Shown here: piece by piece, positions 37,301 to 47,813 of the stretch
Position numbering within the stretch: the first letter of the stretch is position 1
Layout: the number at the start of each line of letters is the position of its first letter
From: Crotophaga sulcirostris
Lineage: Eukaryota; Chordata; Aves; Cuculiformes; Crotophagidae
Assembly: GCA_013397455.1 (NCBI GenBank)
Contig: VYZB01000016.1
Coordinates: 3,230,440 to 3,294,439, forward strand
Reading direction: 5' to 3'
DNA: 64,000 nt
Made by a program: the position numbers and the translations under genes
The notes under the pieces: model-generated
Databases searched by the model: none
The model's input: only the letters and a program-made list of their open reading frames with translations
What the model was told of the DNA's origin: nothing

Positions 37301-40300
37301 CATTTGTACAAAGATGTCCTAAAAAACGTGCCTTTGGCTTGAAACTTTATTAGCATAGACCATGAAACAACTACATATTTAGATAACTGAAGTATTTTTA
37401 ATTAGCAATAATCTTATTTTCAGTGGTTGCGAACAAATAAGGAGACTTACTGTGGGAAAGCTTTCACTATTGAGTTATTTTTACATTTATACCTATATCT
37501 ACTTTAGATATTTAGTAATTAAAATGCAACTTTCAAAATAACTTGATTATACTTTGTACATGTATTTATGAATGTAAGTTTTGGTTTAGTGGAAGGAACA
37601 GAAGATTTGTATATAAATTCCTTTTAAACGGGACAGAAGTCTTCATTTCAAGACTAAAGTACTAAGGAGGCAGTCATGATATAGCAATATAATAAAAACC
37701 TCAATGTTATGTAAATGAGTTAGTAAAAACTCAGAACATAACAGTTCTAATAATTTCATTATTAAGCTGATAGATTTATATTTCTTTTTCACACCTTCTC
37801 CACAGTACGGTTGATCTTAATACTACAAGAGCATTTTTTCAGATGTTTGATTTATGTCCTTAGTTTTGCTTTCTGGGCAAATTTTGTTGTTTGCTTTGTT
37901 TGTTTGGGGAGGAGATTTTGTTCTTGTTTGTTTGTTTATTTCTTTTCTGATTTTGTTATGAGATTGTTTATATATTTTGACATTTGACATAATACAAATT
38001 TTTCTAATGGATTTTTTATTGGTTTCTGTATATCATAACATCATTTGCCTTGATCATACATGCCAATTTGTATCATAAGAAAATACAAATAACTTGTTCA
38101 TTGTTTAGAGAATCTGATAATAACTATTTATGGAGACATAAACTGAGACTTCTAAGTCTGGGGATCTAAGGCTATAGGTGTGGTTGTGTCTGCATCAGCA
38201 TTTCCATTTTGATGAGGTGTGTGCTTGTAAATTTCTGCACTTATGACATCTCAGTTTGTATCCCAGAGCAGTCTTGGAAGGCACAGCTACGTTCCTCGCA
38301 AATGAAACTGAGCCAGAAGGTACCTTCCAGGGGTAGAGGAAACATGCTTCAGCCTCCACTTGGGCATTCACACACAGCACCAGGCTCAACTGGCCTGGCA
38401 TAAATCTTCCTGAAATGCATGTAGTGTGGGCATGTTTTTTTCAGCACCAGCTGCAAGTGCATTCATCTGGTGTCGTGCTAGGTATATAGAGAGAAGGCAT
38501 TTTCTCTCCCTCAATTACCTTGTTAGTTACAATTAGTGTTTCTGAATATTATGTCTTAAAGTATTTCTAGTTACGCAGAAATGTTATTTTTCTTGAGGAA
38601 TCTTGATTATGTATGTCCTTGAAATGTTTCACAGTTTTACTGTACTGCTGACAGCGAACACTGGTAGAAAGCTGGGGAACAGAACAATTACTAATTTCCT
38701 TTACCACATGCTTCTTTGTGGCTTATCTTTGGGCTGGAGGTAGAGCAGGATTGGTAGGGAAGCAGATGGCAGTGTTGGCCAGGAACACGGATTTTTATAT
38801 AGGATTCATCAGTATTTGGATCAGGTGGCACAAATTTTGTTCTATGAGTTTGGTTACTGTTTTGTTGGCTGTTTAAAATGCAGTAAGAAATCCTTGTGCA
38901 AGGGAATGGATCAAAAATAACCTTTTTTTTTTTTTTTTAACTTTTTCACCTAGCAAATATTGACTTTCTTTCACTTTTCAACACAACTTTAATGGGAGAA
39001 TTTTGACCAACAGTGACTGCCTTTCCTAAAATTAGCCTGAAACATGGTTAGGATTAGATAAAGGATCTCAAATCTTGGGACTAGTAGGGAACTGAACCAG
39101 AAGTGCGGTATGAAAATTTATTGTCATAGCTGATAAATATTTAAAGAGGGTAGCATCAATTTACTGGGCATGGTATAGCAGTTGAATTCTGAAGGAAAGT
39201 TAGCGGGTTCAACTTCTGTTGAAATTGTTTGTCTTACCTGTCATCCAAGTCCTGGAAGACTGTATAAATTCAAATGAACAGGAGACTGGGTTGCCTCAGT
39301 CAGTTTGTCTGCGTATTTAGGCCTACTTGAAGTATCTGGACGCTCCAGGAGGGACTGGTTCAATGTTTGTCACTGAAATTGTGCAGGAAATTATTCACAG
39401 GGTTACTGGAAACTGGCACCAACCCTAAATTGGAATGCAGTAAAGGAGAGGACAGGATGGTGGTACCAGACCAATGCAAGACTGCAGTGGAACTGCAACC
39501 TAAGTACAAGTTGTAGGTGCTGAAGTCATTTACAAGTCTGGAGTTGTCTGCCTTTGTGAGGTGGGGGGTTTGCAGGAAAGAAAGAAACAAACCCAGCCCT
39601 AATGTTCTTCTACCACTAAACCTCTCCTACAACCTCAGAACTTCTCAATTCACATTATTTCCATCTCTGCCTCTTGGAAGTCTGCTGACCAAGGGTCATA
39701 GTCTTCTCTGTCATAATTTCGGGACAAATGTGCCCGTAAGCTGTTCTGCATGTTCCTTTCACGTGCTTTTTACACTTGCAACCCTGCCATATTAGCTGCT
39801 GTTATCTAGACCATGTGGATGCATCTGCAGTATTTTTCCTCCACGTGTTACGCTCAGGAGAAAGAAGACTTTGAGATTTTAAATACGCAGATATGAGGGA
39901 ACAGACTGAACTGTAAGGAGAACAACAAGAGGAGGTGAGAAAGGGAGCAGAACAAGATCTCTGACTTTCAGCAGTGGAGACGTTTTAGATCAGTTCTTTT
40001 ACCATAATGTGCCCTGAGGCCCAAGTCATCTTTCTGTCTTACAATTTAATATACCACTATCTACATTTACAGACTTTTCTTTTTCTTGCAACTTATTAAT
40101 TAAGTCTAGCCATTTGTCTTCCTTAGAGCTATTTGGTCACTTTGAAACTGTCTTTATATAAAAGTTATGCAATATGTAAGACATCTGCAAGATTTCTTCT
40201 CACCTTCCAAGGGGCCTTTGAATAATGTCCTTCCTTTCACTTTTCTAATAGGCTCTCAGCCAGTTAATCTTTTTTGTACAGCAAACCCTGTATTCTTTTG

Positions 40301-41404
40301 TCAAACAGGAAAAATAAGACAAAACTATGCATAGTATTTATTTCATTAAAATGGAAACATGTATTGAGTTTAAATGTTACTTTAACAGTAAGCTTCTAAG
40401 AGTCTGGGAATTTTTTTTCGGAGGTAGAGAAGGAGACAACAAGGGTCTGGTTGCATAGAAATAAATGACTGAGTTATGTTAGAAGTTAATTTAACTCTCC
40501 AGTGAACCTTATTATTTAATGTTTATAACTTGTCAGAATATTCCAAAGACTGAAATCTTCAAGGTCTCAACTGACAGTTGCCTCATTTTTATAAATCTTC
40601 ATGGGTGCACTTGCTTTTATTTTACTGTCTCTCTCTCAGGAAGTCGAATGGTATGAAGCCCATATATACAGATTGTCTCGTAGAAAGCTTTGGAATGTAT
40701 AACAGTGTACCCCACAAAGCCAACAAAATACCTCACTAGTACTGCATACAACTGCTTGTAGTTTGGGGAAATTTCTGAGCTATTCTACAGAGTGAAACCA
40801 GCTCATGGAAGAGATCCAGTTAGTGCTAGAAAAGGCAGAATATGAGTGGGAGGAAGAGGACAGTGGGACAAGACCTTCCTCTTTTAGCAATACCAAATTG
40901 CATAATTTTATGTATTTACTAGCTTTCAGGGAGCTGGCGCTGAAATCTGTTCAAGGAAGGTTGCAGTGGAATATCACAATACAGACTTGTGTGGCCTGAA
41001 GAAGAAATGAGAAGTGGTAACTGAAGTACTACTCTTTGAGTATCATTGAGCTGTTGTCAGTAAAGCCATATTCTTGCTTTCCTCATCAAAAAGAGTATAA
41101 TAGGTTTACCTTAAAATTGTTCAGTGCTATAATTAAGTTTAAAGAAAATTATTCAAAAAGGAGAAGATAATCTGCAAGTTTCTAGAGTTAATCGAAAGCA
41201 ACCCCTGCAGTGAGTCAAATGCAACTTGAAGTCTCTGTTTGGAAAGGACAGATAGTATCAACTTCCTGATCCTTGATGTAGGCAGGGCATTATAATTCTC
41301 TTAATTTTTCCTTAAAAAACTAGTTCACTAAAGAGCAATGTTTTAATTCACCCTGAGTGTTGTGGTAAATTACTTCTAAGGGTTCTGTCACTATTCTTTT
41401 TAAG
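34328..41404. other. Unique A+T-rich DNA
   Basis: No gene is supported. A T16 run lies at 38923-38938 and TTTG-type simple sequence near 37890-37940. A 64-codon frame with ATG at 40805 in fair start context (CTCATGG), rich in acidic residues near its start (EEIQLVLEKAEYEWEEED), ends at 40999. It lies 400 bases before the exon candidate at 41405 but has no convincing donor site, so I do not call it a gene. Confidence 0.6.
38923..38938. repeat. T16 homopolymer
   Basis: Sixteen consecutive T on the plus strand, the longest single-base run in the window. No retroposed gene or SINE body is visible next to it. Confidence 0.85.
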
Positions 41405-41517
41405 GCTACAATCCTGATGCTGCCATCTTCGAGCTTTGTGTGTCGCTTGTACAAATGAAATATGATGTTGCAATGCAAACATCACGCTATTTCATCAACC
41501 CTCCAGACACAACAAAA
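41405..41517 (+). CDS. Candidate internal coding exon of an unidentified gene
   Basis: This 113-base segment is bounded by a pyrimidine-rich acceptor (CACTATTCTTTTTAAG ending at 41404, with a branch-point-like TTCTAAG upstream) and a donor GTAAGG at 41518-41523. Two bases complete a codon begun in an earlier exon. Thirty-seven codons then follow and end in phase 0. The frame reads YNPDAAIFELCVSLVQMKYD and then VAMQTSRYFINPPDTTK. An in-frame TAA overlaps the acceptor, so the open frame starts right at the splice site. Three CpGs occur in 113 bases of an otherwise CpG-poor region, as real exons often show. The residues suggest an alpha-helical repeat-like segment, but I cannot name the protein. 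It is the best host-exon candidate here, still unproven. Confidence 0.3.
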
Positions 41518-44500
41518 GTAAGGATAGTCTGTTGTGTTTGATGAAAGGAGGTTTAAATGTACCTTTTTGTTAAGATTAAGATATAAGGTTAAAAGTAAGT
41601 AGACTTAAAAATTACTTCAGTTCCATATTCTGCATGTATTGGTCTTCATCCTCCCTCTCGATTCATCAAATAGTTGGAACCTGGGAAAGCTAAGAAGCGT
41701 TTTACATAGTGTTCATGACCAAGTAGCAGAAAGATAAAGTGCTTGGGGAAATCATCAACCCCTATACCTCTGTCTGTGGAACTTGAGGGGTTTTTTTCAG
41801 GAAGTTGGATTTTATTTAAAGTTTTCTTTTAGTTTTGTGTGGAGTTTAACCAAACCTGTCTAACTGCAAAGCAAGTAAACACCTCACCCACCCCTACAAT
41901 CATTTCAAAAGTTTGTTTAATCACTAGATTTAAATAATAAGCTGTTGCTTTCCTCCCTGCAGGTAAATATTTATGGAAATGAGCTGCAGTGTTCTATATT
42001 TTTTTTTCAGAAATGTGTGAAGGCAGATAGTATCATACAAAACTTCAAGATGAAAGATTAAAATTTGGCAAAACTTGTTAGCACTTGCAGACAGCAGGGG
42101 GAAAAAAACAAAGGTAAATCCCAAACTTGCCTACTTCTGAAGGAGATGTGGCATGATAAATTAAATGGTTTCAGAATCTTCCAGGAGTTACATGTATACA
42201 CATAAAGTTAACTAATGATAAATAAGAAAATAAGAATCAGGACTGAATTAAAAAATGCTTCTAGTGAAATCTGTTTAGTTAGGTATTTAATTGTGTCTTT
42301 CAGTAGGTGGCATTGTAAATTGTAACTTCTAAGTAGAAAGCACTTATTTGAGTGTATATGAAGAAGCAAACCTAGATTTGACAACAATATTTAAGTAAAC
42401 ATATGAATAAATTTAAAGTCTGGGAATTTCTAATGTGGCTTCAAAGTTTTCTAGCTCCTATTTTTGATCTTGCCATGCTGAATCATATTAGTTAGTTATC
42501 TGCTCCTACCTCACTTTATTCTTTTTATCAATGTATTTTCACAAGAAGTTCATAAAAACACTGGTTTTGCAAAGGATTTGGAGAAAATAATTATTTTGTG
42601 AGATTGTTATATTGCTTTTTTATAAAGCATAGCTGATATGCACAACCTTTGACTGTTTAACTGATTGGAATAGTGATTTTTTTTTTGTTTTATTCCTTCT
42701 GTTTTGTGACACAAGTAACAATAAAACAACCTGTGGAACCCTCTACTCAGCCTTCTCCATCCACGTCAAGTGACTCTTTACTTTTACAGTTCCTGATAAG
42801 TTTCAGAAAGATATTTTTGGTGCCAACACCCTTGTAAAACTTCAGGGATTCAGTCTAGAAATTTTAAATGCTTTGAGTTTTTTCCACTTATATGTAATTT
42901 CTAGTCACTCATTGCAAACAAGTGGAGTCATATTGCCCCCAGCAGGGAAAGCGCAGAACATAATTCCATTCCTCTATATCAAGTCCAAAGCACAGTACTG
43001 GATTCAAGGAATGTGTGATAGCAGAGTAATTTTTCAGAAATATAAACAACTAATATAAATATATCTAGCATATAAACAACCATTCAGAATTTAGTGTATT
43101 TTAATAAGCAAATTTAATTTGTCCTTATCTTTTGAAACTTATAGCTTGTTTCAGTATGCACAGCAGTAGTTCACATGGAGAAAAAAATATTTTATTTTGG
43201 TTTCTAAAAACTGTTTTCAAGGTCAGTTAAAGATACGTTTCAGGTTTTTTCTAAGACCTGGTTTGATAATCCCTTCTTAAGTATGTACAAAATTTCTTTT
43301 TGTTGGAGTGGCTAGTTATTTCAACAGAATCAAAAGAATACATCGTATAAATAAATTATACAATGAGTTTTTTTAAAAAAGAAGCTTTTCATTGAGGATA
43401 AGGCAAGAATCTCTTCATAGGATATCAGTTAGTAAAGATCTGTGGAGTTGACTGTTTTTTAAGTTACGTTATGATTTTCATTAATGCTGAATATACTTAT
43501 ATCTGTGTGTAAAATTTGACCTTTTTGGTCATTATATTCTGCAGCCACTTTGATTTTAAACCTATACTAGAATCCTATTTAGAATTTCTGTGCTATCATT
43601 ACAAAACTACTTTTTTTAAAAAAACACATGAAGCATGGGGTGTTTTTTTCCTTACATTGAGTAAGATTATCTTTTCATACAGTTTTATTTTCAGCTTTTC
43701 TCTTACACTTTTAAATTAAAAATAACCACATAGATGAGTCCACTGACATATCGCTTGATAAAATGACATAGAACTTATATACGTTAAACATCAAAAAAAG
43801 TTGCTGCTAAATATGAAAGAGTGCTACTTTTAATTACAAGGTTCATTAAAGCTTGGGTACCTTCTCTGGACTTCAATATAGTTAAGAAACTTGACATCTG
43901 ATAAGTTATTTAAGATGAAATATTTCTTTCTATTAAAGTAGTTGCATCTGTAAGACTTTGTAACTCTTTTTGGATAGCATTGTGGAACTAGAAGGTTATT
44001 TAAGTATATATGATTGGACTGAAAACTTGCTGTGCTTGATGTTGGACACAGTTTGATTTTTATTGTGTTTGTGCGTGTTAATGGAGAGGAACAGCTTAGT
44101 CATTTCTGAGAACGTAGCTAAGAAAACAGCTGATTTTGCACATTTAAAAAATTGAAGTCTCTTTCTTTGCAGCTGTCTGTGGTCACTGTGATTTACTAGG
44201 TACTTAAAAGTTAGCACAGTGCAGGGATTTGTGCCAGGTTGTCTCTTGCCATTTTGTTGCTATAAGCTTTGGGAAAGAAAATCGTAGTTTGAACATGTTC
44301 TGTAGGCATGCTGCTGGGACAGCAATGGGACTGAAACCTTCTTGTAACTAAAAGTACTTGTAAATCCTGCTGCTGAGGTTTTTGTGCTAGAACTCTTCCA
44401 CAGATCAGTTCACAATCTTTCATTTTGTCATGGCATGTGCCAGAGTGTGTGCTAGCCCTAAACACCTGTATTTCCATGTAGTGTCCATTAAGTACTTGGT

Positions 44501-44561
44501 AAAATGGTATGCTGGGCATGTTCAAGAAGCAGAAGTAGTATCTCAATATCTTAATAGTTTT
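41518..44561. other. Unique A+T-rich DNA
   Basis: No gene is seen. A CTCF-like core lies at 42300-42314 and is listed separately. T-rich tracts lie near 42004 and 42679. The segment 44211-44561 directly abuts the broken 3' side of the next CR1 but is not itself CR1. An open frame there (from 44211) merely continues the CR1 frame into unrelated DNA. Confidence 0.6.
42300..42314 (+). promoter_or_regulatory. CTCF-like core motif
   Basis: TCAGTAGGTGGCATT fits the core of the CTCF binding consensus (CCASYAGRKGGCRSY) except at the first C and one position near the end. CTCF organises chromatin loops in vertebrates. A single-motif match like this is expected by chance a few times in 64 kb, so binding is unproven. 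Confidence 0.15.
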
Positions 44562-45455
44562 TTTAGCCAGGCTGCTTTCTAACCACTCTTCCCCAAGCCT
44601 GTAACACTGCCTGGGCTTGTTGTGTCCCAAGTGCAGGACGCAGCATCTGGCTTTGTTGAACCTCATACTGTTGACCTCAACCCATCGATCCAGCCTGTCC
44701 AGATCCCTCTGCAGAGCCTCCCTACCTTCAAGCAGGTCAACACTGCCACCCAGCTTAGAGTAATCTGCAGAATTTCTAAGGGAACACTCAGTCCCCTCAT
44801 ACAGATCATTGATAAAGATATGGAACAGAACTGGACCCAAGACTGAGCCCTGGGGAACAGCACTTGTGACGGGCCTCCAGCTGTGTTTAGCTCCATTTAC
44901 CACCACCTTTTGGGCCCAGCCATCCAGCCAGTACTTTACAAAGCAGAGGGTGTGTCTGTCCAGGCCAATGGCAGCCAGTTTCTCAAGCAGAATACTGTGA
45001 GAAACAGTGCCAAATGCTTTACTAAAGTCCAGGTAGCTATATCCACAGCCTTTCCCTCATTAAATAGGTAACCTTGTCATAGAAGGAGATCAGGTTGGTC
45101 TGACAGGACCTGCCTTTCATAAACCCATGCTGACTGGGCCTGATCACCTGAGTGTTCTGTGTGTGCTGTGTGATAGCACTCAAGATGATTTGCTCCATGA
45201 CTTTCCCTGGCACTGAGGTGAGACTGATAGGCCTGTAGTTCCCCAGATCCTTCCTCCAACCCTTCTTGTAAATGGGCATAACATAGGCCAGCTTCCAGTC
45301 AAGTGGTACTTCCTCTGTCAGCCAGGAAAGAGATTTGGTGAGCACCTCCACCAGCTCTCTTAATACCTTTAGGAGGATCCCATCTGACCCCATAGACTTG
45401 TGAATGTCTAATTGGTCGAGCACGTCTCTAACCATTTCCTCTTGGATCATTGGAG
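44562..45455 (-). pseudogene. CR1 ORF2 reverse transcriptase remnant
   Basis: RT landmarks can be read in order on the minus strand: LDIHKSMGSDGILLKVLREL, then GNYRPISLTSVPGKVMEQI (about 45185-45240), SQHGFMKGRSCQTNLISFYD, the first active-site region YLDFSKAF (45012-45035) and [15 protein letters not shown] (about 44806-44856). A one-base deletion near 45036-45040 breaks the frame between the two large open pieces. The second active-site motif reads A-D-Y at 44760-44768, where CR1 has A-D-D, so one catalytic aspartate is lost. The thumb continues as [16 protein letters not shown] and stops at 44562. It is not functional. Confidence 0.93.
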
Positions 45456-45467
45456 CTTTTTTTTTGC

Positions 45468-46405
45468 TCCTTGGGGAAAGGTGTACCTCATCCTTTGTCA
45501 GCAAGTCTGGTATTGTGCAGGCCAACCCATGGTCAAAAGACCCAGAGTTTTGCTCCTCACACCAGGTTTGGAGGTATTTATTTTCTGTCTCTTCCTACTC
45601 CTTCCCTGTAATACGAATGACAGAGGAGAAGACTACGTGTGCATCCAATCCCTTCACCATTCATCATGGCCTTGAAGTCTCTTTTAATTGCCCTCGGATT
45701 TCTTGTTGGGTTTTCATTACTGCCTACTTGGAAAATCAATAGTGGAATATAATCCATGGGCCTAATCAGAGTTGGAAGTTTTCTTTCCACATCTCTAACT
45801 GAGGCCCCAGGTAGGTCCCTGTATGAAGTGCCTAGTCAGCATATCAGGGCTTCAGTTCCCTTCAGAAGGGAGTCACCTATGACAGTGACTCGTATTTTCT
45901 TCTTTACAGAAGTTATTTTGATGGATGGCTTAAGGTGCCTTAACCTTGGGAATGTTTCTAGGCTGAGACCCATCATCCACCTTAAGATTCGGTTCCACTT
46001 GCAGAGGTTTGTATCTATTATGCAAGGGAACCAGGGAGGCTAAGGTTGACATGATGGAGACATACCTGCTGTGCTGGTCAGGAACCTGCTACCATTCCCC
46101 TCTATCTCCTTAATTTATCGGTTTGGCTGAATGGAGAGAGAATGGGGAGTCCTCTGTTGCATGAGGCATGTCTGCTTGTTGGGTCTGAGACGGAGCATAG
46201 GGTGTTGTTCCAGTAGTCAATCTCCCTCTCCCTGATGGTCCTCAGATTGCTCACCACCTCCCTAAGTCCCGTCACCAAACAGGAGTTTCTCCACCTGTGC
46301 ACAGCTCCCACAGGCGAACTCCCTATGGGAGTCCAATACCACTGCAAGAGGGTGGCACTCCCTGCAGCCCGACATGTGGGTGGCAGCTCACAGACATCAG
46401 TATTA
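45468..46405 (-). pseudogene. CR1 ORF1 remnant with SGNH-type esterase domain
   Basis: CR1-like elements are known to carry an esterase domain in ORF1. Here its parts are readable on the minus strand: a basic stretch followed by VIGDSLLKGTEALIC with the nucleophile motif G-D-S at 45869-45877; LPGASVRDVERKLPTLIRP; the block FQVGSNE with Gly and Asn (45713-45724); and near the end the D-x-x-H motif as DEVHLS (45481-45492). Upstream lies a short ORF1 N-terminal part with a helical LREVVSNLRTIREREIDYWN segment (about 46200-46260). One in-frame TGA (45836-45838) and a frameshift near 45580-45595 disable it. The role in retrotransposition of this domain is not settled. Confidence 0.85.
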
Positions 46406-47390
46406 AATGAAAAAAAAAAAAATCTTAAATCCCCCATTCAGTTGATCCCCCCAGGCAAAAATGTATTGAAAAGCAGAATAGTTTTCTTAATTTTTATCCA
46501 ATTTCTTGGCATTTACCTGGAACTATAGATTCTAAATGTTATATTTAGAATATTTCTAAGTTCTTAGGGGCTTTATTTAACAGAGATGATTTCTAAAGTT
46601 TGATGAAAATTGTCACTGTATTCACAGATAAAATTTAATATACTGTCTAGGTTTATTTGGATAGGATAAAAGGATTAAAATATTGCTAGTAGTTAAGAGA
46701 CCAATTTTAAATATCTAATGAGCCAGCACAGAAAGTTAACCTGGTGTGCTCTACTGACTTGAAAAAATACGGATCAAATTTAAACAGTGGTTTTGACAGT
46801 AATAACAATTGTATAATAAATTACCTAAGTTTAACTGTATGTAGTAATATATTTCCTTTAATATTTTTCCCTTTTTTCTTCTTTTCTGGCCTCTCTTCAC
46901 CCCTCATATTCTTTCTTTTGCCAGCCCTTTCTGGTAAAGATTAGGAGTTAAATAAGTGCTTTAAAAAGGAAAAAAAAAGTTTTCTAAAAGAAATTTAACA
47001 GTTTTATTATAAGTAGAGAAAAAAAAAGTAAAAGAAAAACTTGGTTTACTTAAATTGGCGATTAAGCCATGTTTTTCTCAGTTAATTCTCATTTTTATTT
47101 GGCTCAGTACAATCAGAATGCCCTGTGGAGGAAGCTGCATTTGTCAGTTCTCCATACCCAGCAGAAACCTCCTCACAACACACAGAGCTCATGGGAGTAA
47201 TGTGGCTACAGTGGGAGAAAATAAAATGAAGGGTACATTATTGCTGAATACAACAAGCAAAACATTTGACTATATCAAAACAGCATAGTGTTATTCCACA
47301 TTTAATTAGCTGTCTCATAGGGATACACTGAAACTTTGGGTTTGCTTCTGTAGTTATGTATAAGTGGAGTAAGAGAAATGGTCGTAGAAT
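46406..47390. other. Unique A+T-rich DNA between two CR1 copies
   Basis: No gene is supported. There is an A12 run near 46411-46422 next to the 5' side of the CR1 and T-rich sequence around 46860-46920. A 77-codon frame at 47055-47288 has no recognised signature. Confidence 0.55.
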
Positions 47391-47813
47391 TTTGTGATCA
47401 TAGAACAGTTTGCCTTGGCAGGGACCTTAAAGTTCAACTAGTTCCAACTTCTGTGCCATGGGCAGGGACACCTTCCTCTAGATCAGGTTGCTCAAAGCCT
47501 CATCCAGCCTGGCCTTGAACACATGCAGGGATGGGGCACCCGCAGCTTCCCTGGGCATCCTGTCCCAATGCCTCACTTCCATCACAGTAAAGAACTTCTT
47601 CCTAAAATCTAATCTAAATCTACCTTCTTTCAGCTTAAAACCATTACCCCTCATCCTATTACTGCATTCTTTGATAAAGAGCCTCTCCCCAGCTTTCTTA
47701 TAGGCCTCCTTTAAGTACTGGAAGCCTGCTATCATATCTCCCTAGAGCCTTCTCTTCTCTAGGCTAAACAAGCTCAACTCTCTCAGCCTGTCCTCACATG
47801 GGAGGTGCTCCAG
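47391..47813 (-). mobile_element. CR1 LINE, 5'-truncated 3' end on the minus strand
   Basis: On the minus strand the copy begins near 47813 in the ORF2 tail (LEHLPCEDRLRELSLFSLEK) and ends near 47391 with a degenerate octamer (plus-strand GATCATAGAAC). The 3' UTR has the usual GGGACCTTAAAG-type block, read on the plus strand at 47422-47433. It is the closest relative in this window of the copy at 98-580, with a similar tail and near-identical protein wording, but lies in the opposite orientation. Confidence 0.95.
47478..47813 (-). pseudogene. CR1 ORF2 C-terminal remnant
   Basis: The terminal ORF2 segment reads MIAGFQYLKEAYKKAGERLF, then GNGFKLKEGRFRLDFRKKFF and EVRHWDRMPREAAGAPSLHV, ending SNLI and a stop at 47478-47480. 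One TAG (plus-strand 47742-47744) interrupts the frame just upstream of the 85-codon open part. No catalytic domain is included. The plus-strand frame over the same bases is a shadow. Confidence 0.93.

Larger units (their letters stand above)
44562..46405 (-). mobile_element. CR1 LINE with ORF1 esterase joined to RT, lacking endonuclease and 3' end
   Basis: Read on the minus strand, this element begins near 46405 in ORF1, passes through an SGNH-type esterase domain (45481-45877), changes abruptly at about 45455-45467 to the ORF2 reverse transcriptase, and stops at about 44562 inside the region after the RT active site (last readable block EEWLESSLA). The AP-type endonuclease expected at the start of ORF2 is absent, as are the last few hundred bases of ORF2 and the octamer-bearing 3' UTR. 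Most CR1 copies are 5'-truncated and keep their 3' end; this one does the opposite. An internal deletion plus a later 3' loss is the simplest explanation. Edges are uncertain by about 20 bases. Confidence 0.9.

Noticed and set aside
40805..40999. A 64-codon frame with acidic N-terminus and fair start context
   Set aside because: It has no donor, no polyadenylation logic and no recognised relative. It is mentioned only because it lies near the exon candidate at 41405.
45404..46043. Plus-strand frames of 87-112 codons
   Set aside because: They are antisense shadows of the CR1 ORF1 and RT remnants.
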